Source: Marmoricola sp. Leaf446 (GTDB lineage Bacteria > Actinomycetota > Actinomycetes > Propionibacteriales > Nocardioidaceae). Taken from it: a DNA stretch of 64,000 nucleotides. Where the stretch lies: assembly GCF_001424755.1 (NCBI RefSeq), contig NZ_LMRF01000001.1, positions 970,328-1,034,327 on the forward strand, in the 5' to 3' direction. The notes beneath the pieces are model-generated. The model had not been told where the DNA came from. It saw only the letters and a program-made list of their open reading frames with translations, and searched no databases. Shown here piece after piece: positions 57,158 through 64,000 of the stretch (position 1 is its first letter; each line of letters starts with the position of its first letter). A program made the position numbers and the translations under genes.

Positions 57158-57278
57158 GGGGAGCTCCTGTCGTCGGTCGCACCTCGATCCTGGTGAGCGG
57201 CGGGGGCGGGGCACAGGGCACAAGGTCGCGCGTCGCCGGGACGGGTCCTCGCGGCAGGCCGGCTCGTCGGCGTACCCC

Positions 57279-57992
57279 TCAGGAGCCGTCGCCCATCGGG
57301 CCGCCCGGCATCATCCCGCCCTCGGTCCAGGACCGGCCGAACCACGCCCTCGACCACCGGTGCATCTGTGCGATCTCGGCGGTCTGGTCACGGACGATGG
57401 TCCTGGCCAGGGAGCCGAGCTCCGCGTGCTCCAGGCGGTCGCCGGCCAGCAGCCGGCGCGCCATCATCACGGCCGTCATGTGGTGCTGCGTCATGTCGGC
57501 CAGGAAGGCCTCGTCGAGCCGGTCGCCGTCGAGCCGGGTGAGGTCGCGCATCATCGGCTCGTACGTCGACGCCGTCGGTGCCTCGTCGAACCACTGCGAC
57601 GACCAGGCCCGCATCTGCTCGACCTGGGCCGACTGGTCGGCGACGACGCGCCGGCCGAACGCCCGCATCTCGGGCCGCTCCGAGCGGCGCAGCTCGCGGG
57701 CGGCCGTGATCGCCTCCTCGTGGTGGGCGACCATGTCGACCAGGAATCGCTCCTCGCCGACGTCCGCGCCCATGCCCATGCCCGTGCCCGTGCCCGAGCC
57801 CATGCCCGACCGCTGGCCGGCGACGGGGGCCGACGGGTCCCGCGAGGCGAGGGCGGCACCGACGGCGGCCCCGCCGAGCGCGGCCAGGACCACCAGGGCC
57901 ACGACGGCGGCCAGGAGGCCCCGGGACAGGTGGCGCCGCGGGGAGGTGGTGGGGCTGGTGGCGGGGTCGGTGGCGGGGTCGGTGGCGCTCAT
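57279..57992 (-). CDS. DUF305 family membrane-anchored protein
   Basis: The 237-residue protein has one N-terminal transmembrane helix (about 24-48) and a ferritin-like helical DUF305 domain in two halves. Each half has a histidine/methionine pair motif: FLVDMVAHHEEAITAARE near 84 and FLADMTQHHMTAVMMARRL near 163. A Gly/Met-rich linker (GMGSGTGTGMGMG) and a GGMMPGGPMG tail suggest metal (copper) binding, as noted in other DUF305 proteins (inference). It is extracytoplasmic. It lies between the DUF4389 gene and the GTGA-coupled operon. Confidence 0.87.
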   Translation of the reverse strand: MSATDPATDPATSPTTSPRRHLSRGLLAAVVALVVLAALGGAAVGAALASRDPSAPVAGQRSGMGSGTGTGMGMGADVGEERFLVDMVAHHEEAITAARELRRSERPEMRAFGRRVVADQSAQVEQMRAWSSQWFDEAPTASTYEPMMRDLTRLDGDRLDEAFLADMTQHHMTAVMMARRLLAGDRLEHAELGSLARTIVRDQTAEIAQMHRWSRAWFGRSWTEGGMMPGGPMGDGS

Positions 57993-58061
57993 GCAGCCAG
58001 GCTCGGCCCGGTCCGACCGGTCGGCCAGGGCCGGGAGGCACGAGCCTGCGGGCCGGGCGTC

Positions 58062-58685
58062 CTAGCGGGCGCGGGACCTCGAGGCGACGGCCAGCCCGGC
58101 GGACCAGCCCGGGGCACGCCCACCCGGCGGCGGGGCGATGGCACCCGTGTCGTGACCGCTGCCGAGGAGCAGCCAGGCGACCAGGGAGTTGGAGTTCCAC
58201 ATCTCCCCGGTCGTGAGCTCGTCGCGCCCCCAGGTCGCGGTCGGGAACGACGGGACCAGGTCGAGCAGGGTGCGGGCCGCGCGCCGGTCGCTGCTCACGC
58301 GCCGGGGGCTGTCGACGGCCCCGGCCACGTCGGGGATCGTCGCGTCGACCCGGCAGCGGACCTCGTAGCGGAACAGCACCGAGCGGCCGAGCCGACGGGC
58401 TCCGACGGGCCCCGTGGCGACCACGCCCGGGCCGCGACCGTTCACGTCCCAGGCCGGCGCCATCTCCAGGGCGTGCACGTGACCGTCGAGCCGGACGAGG
58501 AGCGCCGAGTGGTAGAGGTCGCAGGGCTGCCGGTGCTCGTGCCGGGCGCACCCGGCCTCGTAGGCACGACCGCTCCAGCGGACCAGGGGGCCGCCGCCCT
58601 CGCCGCGGTCGCCCGGGCGGCCGCCCAGCGGCAGCCAGTAGAGGTCGACGCCGGCCGTCGGAGGGTGTGTGCGGGGGCTGGTCAC
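58062..58685 (-). CDS. Conserved protein of unknown function, last gene of the CBS-nitroreductase operon
   Basis: I recognise this 207-residue protein only as a conserved actinobacterial family without a known role. Conserved-looking blocks are DLYHSALLVRLDGHVHALEMAPAW (about 56-79), RSVLFRYEVRCRVDATIPDVAGAVDSPRRVS (about 101-131) and WGRDELTTGEMWNSNSLVAWLLLGSG (about 152-177), ending in GGRAPGWSAGLAVASRSR. The YHSALxV then N-S-N-S layout recalls permuted papain-like folds (His first, Asn-Cys-Asn later), with Ser in place of Cys; this is speculative. No signal peptide is seen. The GTG overlaps the upstream stop (GTGA). Confidence 0.75.
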   Translation of the reverse strand: MTSPRTHPPTAGVDLYWLPLGGRPGDRGEGGGPLVRWSGRAYEAGCARHEHRQPCDLYHSALLVRLDGHVHALEMAPAWDVNGRGPGVVATGPVGARRLGRSVLFRYEVRCRVDATIPDVAGAVDSPRRVSSDRRAARTLLDLVPSFPTATWGRDELTTGEMWNSNSLVAWLLLGSGHDTGAIAPPPGGRAPGWSAGLAVASRSRAR

Positions 58686-59824
58686 CGTGGTCCCCACGCC
58701 CCGGTGGTGGCCGGGTGGGCGACGTCGTCCACCTCGAGCTCGACGTAGGTGAACCAGCCGCCCGCCGCCGGGTCGAGCCACCTCGCCGACCCGGAGGTGA
58801 GCACGCGACGGCCGTGGACGACCCGGTGGCCCGCCAGCGGTGTCGACCAGCGCTGGTCGGTGAAGGTCGCGCCGTCCATCGACGCGCGTGAGCGGTCCGC
58901 GGAGGTGACGTCGACGAGGTCGTGGTCCGCGTCGAAGCTCAGCTCGGCCGAGACGACCTGGTCGCCGACGGTGAGGACGCCGCGCACGTGCCGGTCGTCC
59001 ACCGCCGACCACCGGACGGGGGCGTCGGCGACGGCGCCGGGGGCCAGCACCACGAGGTCGTCGAGGATCGTGACGGTCTCGCTGCGGTCCATCTCCGGCC
59101 CGGCGGCGTCGACCACGGTCACCGACGAGAGGACCTTGCCCCGCATGGTGGCGCTCGCACCGGCGTACGAGTGCAGCACGGAGACCGGCACGCCCGAGCG
59201 GGTCGCCTCCATCAGGAACAGGCGGCGTGGGTGCGCGCCGAAGGTGTTGACCTGGGTCGCCGCGAACGGCATCCACGCCGCGTCGGGGCCGCTGCGGATG
59301 CGGCCGTGCAGCTCGGCCCGCAGGCTCGTGACGCGCGGCCTGCCGACGGCCCCCGAGCGACGGACGTACGCCGCCAGCGGTGCGGGCAGGTGCCGGAGGT
59401 CGGCCTCGGTCAGCAGCCCGGGCGAGGGAGCGACCGCGGCCACGGCTGCCGCCGCCCCGTCCTGCCACCGGGCGCGGTCGCTGGTCGGGCCCACCGAGGC
59501 GAAGCCGTACGCCGCGGCGCAGGCGAGCACGACGTCGACCAGGGTGCCGGCGCGTGCGTCGCTCCATGCCGTCAGGACGGCCACCTGCGAGGCGGCGACG
59601 CCCAGCGCGGCCACCCACCACCAGGCCCGTCGTCGTGCCGCGACCAGCGCGGCGCAGGAGAGCAGGAGCGTCGCCGCCAGCAGCCAGAGCAGTCCGCCGG
59701 CGACCCCGACCTGCCCCAGCCGGGGCACCTCGGCCCAGCCGAGCCCCGCCGCCGCCCCCAGCAGGTGGATCGCCCCGTGGCCGACCAGGACGGCGACCAG
59801 GGTCCAGCGCGCGAGGGCCTTCAC
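58682..59824 (-). CDS. DUF6544-like membrane protein
   Basis: The 380-residue protein has about four transmembrane helices in the first 115 residues and a soluble C-terminal domain (about 130-375). That domain starts LPAPLAAYVRRSGAVGRPRVTSLRAELHGRIRSGPDAAWMPFAATQVNTF and resembles DUF6544. The function is unknown. It sits between the nitroreductase and the last gene of the operon with GTGA overlaps on both sides, so it is probably co-expressed with redox and ligand-sensing proteins under the DosR-like system (inference). Confidence 0.75.
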   Translation of the reverse strand: MKALARWTLVAVLVGHGAIHLLGAAAGLGWAEVPRLGQVGVAGGLLWLLAATLLLSCAALVAARRRAWWWVAALGVAASQVAVLTAWSDARAGTLVDVVLACAAAYGFASVGPTSDRARWQDGAAAAVAAVAPSPGLLTEADLRHLPAPLAAYVRRSGAVGRPRVTSLRAELHGRIRSGPDAAWMPFAATQVNTFGAHPRRLFLMEATRSGVPVSVLHSYAGASATMRGKVLSSVTVVDAAGPEMDRSETVTILDDLVVLAPGAVADAPVRWSAVDDRHVRGVLTVGDQVVSAELSFDADHDLVDVTSADRSRASMDGATFTDQRWSTPLAGHRVVHGRRVLTSGSARWLDPAAGGWFTYVELEVDDVAHPATTGAWGPR

Positions 59825-60798
59825 GGGCCGGGGACGGCGTGGGTGAGGACGTCGGTGAGCGGTCGGCGAGGGGTGCGGGGGAGGGTGCCGCGGCCGATCT
59901 GCTGCCAGCCGACCCGCACGAGCAGCTGCGGGCACAGCCCGCCGTGGAGCACCTCGTCCTGGAGCACGCGGCGGGTGGCCGGGACCTCGACCACCTGGCT
60001 GAGCGGGACCACGGAGAGGCCGGCCCGGTGGGCCGCGAGCCACAGGGCGCCGAGGGCCTGCCCGGCACCGACCCAGGCCGTGCGGTCGTCGACGGTCGTG
60101 CCGAGGAGGACCAGCCCCTCGGTGCTCCGCACGAGCTCGGCGGTGTCCACGAGGTCGGGCTGGTAGCGCGTCGGGTGCTGCACCGGGCGCCCCGTGACCG
60201 GGGGCGACGCGTCCGCGGTGGGGACGCCGTCGTCGGCGCCGCGGTCGACCCAGGCCTGCTGCTCGGCCAGGAACCGGGGGTCGGCCGCCTGGACCGAGCG
60301 TGCCCGGCCCATCAGCACCTCGAGGCGAGAGCGGTCCGTCCGGCCGGTCAGCGGCACGGCGTACGCCCCCCAGCCGGAGGCGGTGGCGGCCAGCTCGAGC
60401 AGCCGGCCGTCCGGCACCGGCCAGGCGGTGAAGCGGCGGCGGTCGGTGCACCGCTGGGCGAGACCGTCCAGCGTCGCCCGGGCGTCGGGCGGGACGTGGC
60501 CGGCGGCGAACCGGACCCGCGCGATCCAGCCGGACGTGGGGGACAGCGGGTCGACCCACGCCCGGAGGCCGAGCGCGCCGGCAGCCGTGAGCGCGTGGTG
60601 GAGGACCGCGCCGCAGCTGATGGCGAGGTTGCGCCCCTCGGGGTCGGAGACCAGGAGCTGCCGGCTCGGGTCGGGGTGGAGCTCGAGGACGTCGTCCTCG
60701 GTCGCGCGCCACCGCCACGGCTGGGTGTTCTGCACGCTCGGTGCCCGGCAGGCCAGCTCCAGGAGCCGGCCGAGGAGCAGCGGGGACACCTCGGTCAC
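59821..60798 (-). CDS. Acg-type nitroreductase-family protein
   Basis: The 325-residue protein resembles the Acg family of FMN-binding nitroreductase-like proteins in the mycobacterial DosR regulon: LLELACRAPSVQNTQPWRWRATEDDVLELHPDPSRQLLVSDPEGRNLAISCGAVLHHALTAAGALG (about 12-77) and a second half starting near 160. FMN-site residues in APSVQNTQPW are intact, but the two-half architecture may form a monomeric fold with low activity, as reported for Acg. The GTG overlaps the CBS-BON stop (GTGA). It likely helps during hypoxia or nitrosative stress (inference). Confidence 0.85.
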   Translation of the reverse strand: MTEVSPLLLGRLLELACRAPSVQNTQPWRWRATEDDVLELHPDPSRQLLVSDPEGRNLAISCGAVLHHALTAAGALGLRAWVDPLSPTSGWIARVRFAAGHVPPDARATLDGLAQRCTDRRRFTAWPVPDGRLLELAATASGWGAYAVPLTGRTDRSRLEVLMGRARSVQAADPRFLAEQQAWVDRGADDGVPTADASPPVTGRPVQHPTRYQPDLVDTAELVRSTEGLVLLGTTVDDRTAWVGAGQALGALWLAAHRAGLSVVPLSQVVEVPATRRVLQDEVLHGGLCPQLLVRVGWQQIGRGTLPRTPRRPLTDVLTHAVPGP

Positions 60799-61391
60799 GG
60801 GGCGCGGGTCGTGACGCGCACGACCCCCGCGACTGAGGCCGCGCTCGCCTCGGCCACGGCACGGTCCTCGGTCGTCGTGGGTCCGGTGACCACCACCGAT
60901 CCCGCCACGACGTCGACCTGCCAGTCGGGGTGGAGCAGGTCGCCGAACAGGGCCAGGACGTCGTCACGGATCGCCTCGTCGCCCCGGGCGCGCACCCGGA
61001 GGAGGTCGCTGCGGCTGATGACGCCGACCAGGGTGCCGGCGTCGTCGACGACGGGGAGGCTCTTGTAGCCGTGGGTGCGCATCTGCACGACCACCTCGGC
61101 GACGTCGGTGGCGGCGTGCACGGTGAGGGCGGGGGAGGTCATCACCTCGCCCGCGGTGCGTCCCGAGGTGTCCCGGGGCTCGGGCGGTGGGCGCAGGTGG
61201 GCGCGTCGGTCGGGCGGGAAGGCGTCCTGCAGCAGGTCGGCCTCGCTCACCACCCCCAGCACGCCACGGTGCTCGTCGACCACCGGGACCGCCGAGATGC
61301 GGTGGGTGGCCAGGACGGCGGCGGTCTCCTCGACGGTGCGTGTCGTGCTGACCGTGACCGGGTCCGGGGTCATGGCGTCGCGGACGAGCAT
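60795..61391 (-). CDS. CBS-domain pair with BON domain
   Basis: The 198-residue protein has two CBS domains (about 1-55: MLVRDAMTPDPVTVSTTRTVEETAAVLATHRISAVPVVDEH; and about 78-135: AGEVMTSPALTVHAATDVAEVVVQM) and a BON domain (about 138-195: DEAIRDDVLALFGDLLHPDWQVDVVAGSVVVTG). CBS pairs bind adenine nucleotides and BON domains bind membranes or lipids. It resembles Hrp1 (CBS) of the mycobacterial DosR regulon. It is the first gene of a four-gene GTGA-coupled operon divergent from dosR-dosS. A DosR-box-like 14-mer lies 68 bp upstream. Confidence 0.87.
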   Translation of the reverse strand: MLVRDAMTPDPVTVSTTRTVEETAAVLATHRISAVPVVDEHRGVLGVVSEADLLQDAFPPDRRAHLRPPPEPRDTSGRTAGEVMTSPALTVHAATDVAEVVVQMRTHGYKSLPVVDDAGTLVGVISRSDLLRVRARGDEAIRDDVLALFGDLLHPDWQVDVVAGSVVVTGPTTTEDRAVAEASAASVAGVVRVTTRAP

Positions 61392-61458
61392 GGGTTCCTC
61401 CGTGGGTGAGGGGTGTGGACGTCGGCTCCAGCCTCCCGCGGTCGTGGTGGTCCGGCGA

Positions 61459-61472
61459 GGGGCGAAGGTCCC
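61459..61472. promoter_or_regulatory. Candidate DosR/DevR box (GGGGCGAAGGTCCC)
   Basis: The motif sits in the 188-bp divergent region, 68 bp from the CBS-BON start and about 108 bp before the dosR-like start. It is the exact reverse complement of 55157-55170. The agreement extends to a 15th base. The flanking text includes two copies of ACCACCGGGCTCG (about 61511-61537) of unknown meaning. Confidence 0.45.
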
Positions 61473-61579
61473 CGGTGGCCGGGTCCGACCAACAGGTTCG
61501 ACTACTGGGCCCTACCACCGGGCTCGACCACCGGGCTCGGGAGCGGCGCCGGCCGGCCTCGTGCGCGTAGGTTGGGGTC

Positions 61580-62248
61580 ATGCCCGAGAACCCCGCGTCC
61601 GCTGCCCCCGCGCGGCCCATCTCGGTCTACCTCCTCGACGACCACGAGCTGGTCCGGCGCGGCATCCGGGAGCTGCTGGAGAGCGAGGGCGACTTCGTCG
61701 TCGTCGGTGAGTCGGGGCTCGCGGCCGAGGCCGCACGGCGGATCCCGGCGCTGCGCCCCGACGTGGCGGTGCTCGACGCCCGGCTGCCGGACGGCTCGGG
61801 CATCGAGGTGTGCCGCGACGTCCGGTCGCAGGACCCCTCGATCGCCGCCCTGATCCTCACGTCCTACGACGACGACGACGCGCTGTTCTCCGCGATCATG
61901 GCCGGTGCGGCGGGCTACGTCCTCAAGCAGGTGCGGGGCCACGACTTCGTCAACACCGTGCGCCAGGTGGCCGCGGGGCACTCGATGCTGGACCCGGGCG
62001 TCACCACGCAGGTGCTCGAGCGCATCCGTCGCGGGCCGCCGACCGACCCGGCCCTGGAGCAGCTGACCGCCCAGGAGCAGCGGGTCCTGGAGCTCATCGG
62101 CCAGGGCATGACCAACCGCCAGATGGCGCAGGCGATGTCCCTGGCCGAGAAGACCATCAAGAACTACGTGTCGTCGCTGCTGGCCAAGCTGCACCTCGAC
62201 AGCCGCACGCAGGCGGCGATCTTCTCGCTCAACCACCGGCCCGGCTGA
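61580..62248 (+). CDS. DosR/DevR-like response regulator
   Basis: The 222-residue NarL/FixJ regulator is very close in sequence pattern to mycobacterial DosR: DD at 20-21, phospho-acceptor D66 in VAVLDARLPDGSGIEVCRD, T94 in LILTSY and K116. The LuxR-type helix-turn-helix is at about 158-215 (LTAQEQRVLELIGQGMTNRQMAQAMSLAEKTIKNYVSSLLAKLHLDSRTQAAIF). The ATG is 6 nt after TAGGTT (61568-61573), a leaderless start. The kinase gene follows after 44 bp. It probably controls the CBS-BON operon and other nearby genes. Confidence 0.92.
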   Translation: MPENPASAAPARPISVYLLDDHELVRRGIRELLESEGDFVVVGESGLAAEAARRIPALRPDVAVLDARLPDGSGIEVCRDVRSQDPSIAALILTSYDDDDALFSAIMAGAAGYVLKQVRGHDFVNTVRQVAAGHSMLDPGVTTQVLERIRRGPPTDPALEQLTAQEQRVLELIGQGMTNRQMAQAMSLAEKTIKNYVSSLLAKLHLDSRTQAAIFSLNHRPG

Positions 62249-62292
62249 CGTCGTACGCCGCGGCGCCCGCGCCCCGGCAGGGAGAGGTCCAC

Positions 62293-63966
62293 GTGTCCGA
62301 GGACGCCAGGCTCGGTCTCGTACTGGACGCCGTCGTCTCGATGGGGGCGGACCTGTCCCTCGACGAGGTGCTGGCCCGCATCGTCGACATCGCCCGGGAG
62401 CTGGCCGGAGCGAGGTACGCCGCCCTCGGCGTGCTCGACTTCGGGGCGGCCCGGGGGCTGCGCATGTTCGTGCACGGGGGCATGACGCCCGCCCAGGTGA
62501 GGCGGATCGGGGACCTGCCGACCGGGCACGGTCTGCTGGGGCTGCTCATCGACCGGCCGCAGCCCCTGCGGCTGCGCGAGATCGCCGAGCACCCCGTCTC
62601 GTTCGGGTTCCCGCCGGGCCACCCGCCGATGAGCTCCTTCCTCGGGGTCCCGATCCGGATCGGCGGGCGCGTCTTCGGCAACCTCTACCTGACCGAGAAG
62701 GTCGGGAAGGGTGACTTCACCCAGGCCGACGAGGACCTGGTGGTGGCGCTGGCCGCGGCGGCCGGCGTCGCGGTGGAGAACGCGCGCCTGCACGAGGAGG
62801 CGGCGCGCCGACAGGACTGGCTGGCCGCCACGGCGGAGATCACCGGGCTGCTCGCGGGCGTCACCCCGGTGCGCGAGGCGCTGGAGGTGGTGGCCGAGCG
62901 GGCGCGCCAGGTGGCGAGTGCCGACGTGGCCTGGATCGTCGTCGGGTCCGCGCTCGGGTCGGCGGTCGGGACGGGGGACGGGTCGGGGTCGGGGTCGGGG
63001 TCGGGGCCCGGCTCCGGGCTGGTCGTCGAGGCGGTGGCGGGGCCGACCGGACCCACCCGCGAGCTGGCGTCGGTGCCGCTGGCGGGCACCTTCTCCGACC
63101 AGGTCGTGGCCACCGGGGAGCCGGTGACGGTCCCCGACCTGAGGTCCCGGGGCAGCGCTCCCGCGGCCCTGGCCGACCTGGGGTGGCCCGTCCTGGGGCC
63201 GGCGATCATCGTGCCCCTGCGCACGCGCGACGTCGTGGTGGGGGCGCTCGGCCTGGCCTGGACACCCGGACGGGTGGCGCGCTTCCACGAGGTCGACGCC
63301 CACCTCCCCGCGAGCTTCGCCGAGCAGGCGGCCCTCGCGCTGGAGGTGCTGCGCGCGCGGGAGGTCGAGCAGCGTCTCGCGCTGCTGGAGGACCGCGACC
63401 GGATCGGCCGTGACCTGCACGACCTGGTCATCCAGCGGATCTTCGCGGTGGGGCTGGGGCTGGAGATGGTCAGCCGGACGACGGGAGAGCCCGAGACGGG
63501 TCGACGGCTGGAGGCCGCGGTCGAGGACCTCGACGCCACCATCCGTGACATCCGCCGCTCCATCTTCGCGCTCGGCTCCACGCAGGGTGCCGCGGACCTG
63601 CAGAGCGAGGTGACCAGCCTGGTGGACCGTGCGGCCACGACGCTGAAGTTCCGGCCGACCCTCACCCTGGACGGACCACTCCGCACGCGTGTCGGCGACG
63701 AGGTGGCCCCGCACCTGCTCGCCGTGCTCGGGGAGGCCCTGTCCAACGCCTCGCGCCACGCCGACGCCCACGCCATCGCGGTCTCCGTCACCGTGGGTGA
63801 CGCCCTGGAGCTGGTGGTCAGCGACGACGGTCGAGGCCTGCCCCCCGACGTCCGGGAGAGCGGGCTGGGTCACATCCGGGAGCGAGCTGCACTGCTCCAC
63901 GGCAGCTGCGCCGTCGAGTCGTCCGACGCGGGCACCACGATCACCTGGACGGTCCCGCTGCCCTGA
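62293..63966 (+). CDS. DosS/DosT-like haem-GAF sensor histidine kinase
   Basis: The 557-residue kinase has GAF-A (about 15-165), GAF-B (about 185-352), a HisKA_3 domain with phospho-acceptor H376 (RDRIGRDLHDLVIQRIFAVGL) and a HATPase domain (about 470-557; N485, DDGRGLP). GAF-A retains H110 in GFPPGHPPMSSFLGVPIRI, which aligns with the haem ligand His149 of DosS, so O2, NO or CO sensing is expected. GAF-B contains a Gly-Ser stretch (about 228-242) from a 6-bp tandem repeat. GTG start; GGAGAGG is 7 nt upstream. No transmembrane helix, so it is cytoplasmic. Confidence 0.92.
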   Translation: MSEDARLGLVLDAVVSMGADLSLDEVLARIVDIARELAGARYAALGVLDFGAARGLRMFVHGGMTPAQVRRIGDLPTGHGLLGLLIDRPQPLRLREIAEHPVSFGFPPGHPPMSSFLGVPIRIGGRVFGNLYLTEKVGKGDFTQADEDLVVALAAAAGVAVENARLHEEAARRQDWLAATAEITGLLAGVTPVREALEVVAERARQVASADVAWIVVGSALGSAVGTGDGSGSGSGSGPGSGLVVEAVAGPTGPTRELASVPLAGTFSDQVVATGEPVTVPDLRSRGSAPAALADLGWPVLGPAIIVPLRTRDVVVGALGLAWTPGRVARFHEVDAHLPASFAEQAALALEVLRAREVEQRLALLEDRDRIGRDLHDLVIQRIFAVGLGLEMVSRTTGEPETGRRLEAAVEDLDATIRDIRRSIFALGSTQGAADLQSEVTSLVDRAATTLKFRPTLTLDGPLRTRVGDEVAPHLLAVLGEALSNASRHADAHAIAVSVTVGDALELVVSDDGRGLPPDVRESGLGHIRERAALLHGSCAVESSDAGTTITWTVPLP

Positions 63967-63971
63967 GGCAG

Positions 63972-64000
63972 CCCCCCCCCCCCCCCCCCCCCCCCCCCCC
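63972..64000. other. Homopolymer of at least 29 C at the window edge
   Basis: From 63972 to the end every base is C, beginning 5 bp after the kinase stop codon. Such a run is most easily explained as a contig end or sequencing artefact (poly-G reads from two-colour chemistry), although a true homopolymer cannot be excluded. Confidence 0.8.

Noticed and set aside
61487..61540. tRNA-like text (GGTTCGACTACTGGGCCC)
   Set aside because: It resembles a T-arm by chance; no acceptor stem, anticodon arm or cloverleaf can be drawn around it.

Overview
The window is very GC-rich, tightly packed bacterial DNA with GTG/TTG starts, many 4-nt ATGA/GTGA gene overlaps and actinobacterial enzymes (monomeric NADP isocitrate dehydrogenase, SdhCAB, heterodimeric methylmalonyl-CoA mutase with MeaB, acyl-CoA carboxylase beta plus epsilon subunits, a DosR/DosS-type two-component system). 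It comes from an actinomycete. The gene set and a strong GTACG sequence habit suggest Nocardioidaceae (inference). No rRNA, tRNA, insertion sequence, prophage or CRISPR array was seen. About 65 protein genes are supported.

Layout: (1) 1-10.0 kb: glycogen-debranching enzyme (cut by the left edge), DUF1707 protein, icd, an MFS exporter, a double GNAT, trpS, a 2'-5' RNA ligase family protein and an orphan AbiEi-like/DUF559-like protein. (2) 10.0-13.6 kb: sdhCAB. (3) 13.6-17.3 kb: L,D-transpeptidase coupled to a membrane PP2C phosphatase, glycosyltransferase, GNAT. (4) 17.3-22.3 kb: mutA-mutB-meaB (methylmalonyl-CoA to succinyl-CoA). Region 8 adds the carboxylase beta/epsilon subunits and BirA, so propionyl-CoA metabolism is well represented, although the biotinylated alpha subunit is not here. 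(5) 22.4-23.6 kb: M20 amidohydrolase. (6) 23.7-40.4 kb: a nucleoside uptake and catabolism island: BmpA-type lipoprotein, ABC ATPase, two permeases, cdd, a P450, deoA, add, a uridine-kinase-like protein, two ALDH-family proteins and deoC. MFS, EthD, MaoC and LuxR genes are interspersed. (7) 40.4-43.4 kb: osmC with a divergent OhrR-like regulator, an acyl-CoA dehydrogenase, then a non-coding array of about 228-bp hairpin repeats. (8) 43.4-50.8 kb: maf, accE, pccB, birA, PH-domain protein, adenylate cyclase, NYN protein, purK, purE. (9) 50.8-54.5 kb: a three-subunit molybdenum hydroxylase resembling PaoABC. (10) 54.5-64 kb: ArfB, a PNPOx-like protein, DUF4389 and DUF305 proteins, a GTGA-coupled operon (CBS-BON, Acg-type nitroreductase, DUF6544-like protein, uncharacterised protein) and a divergent DosR-like regulator with a DosS-like haem-GAF kinase. 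This looks like a hypoxia/NO/redox regulon.

Many starts look leaderless: a TANNNT hexamer lies 6-7 nt before the start codon of at least 13 genes. The most unusual non-coding features are the 228-bp hairpin array, a 65-bp palindrome present twice with an identical right arm, a 94-bp composite hairpin, and a run of at least 29 C at the right edge that may be an assembly artefact.
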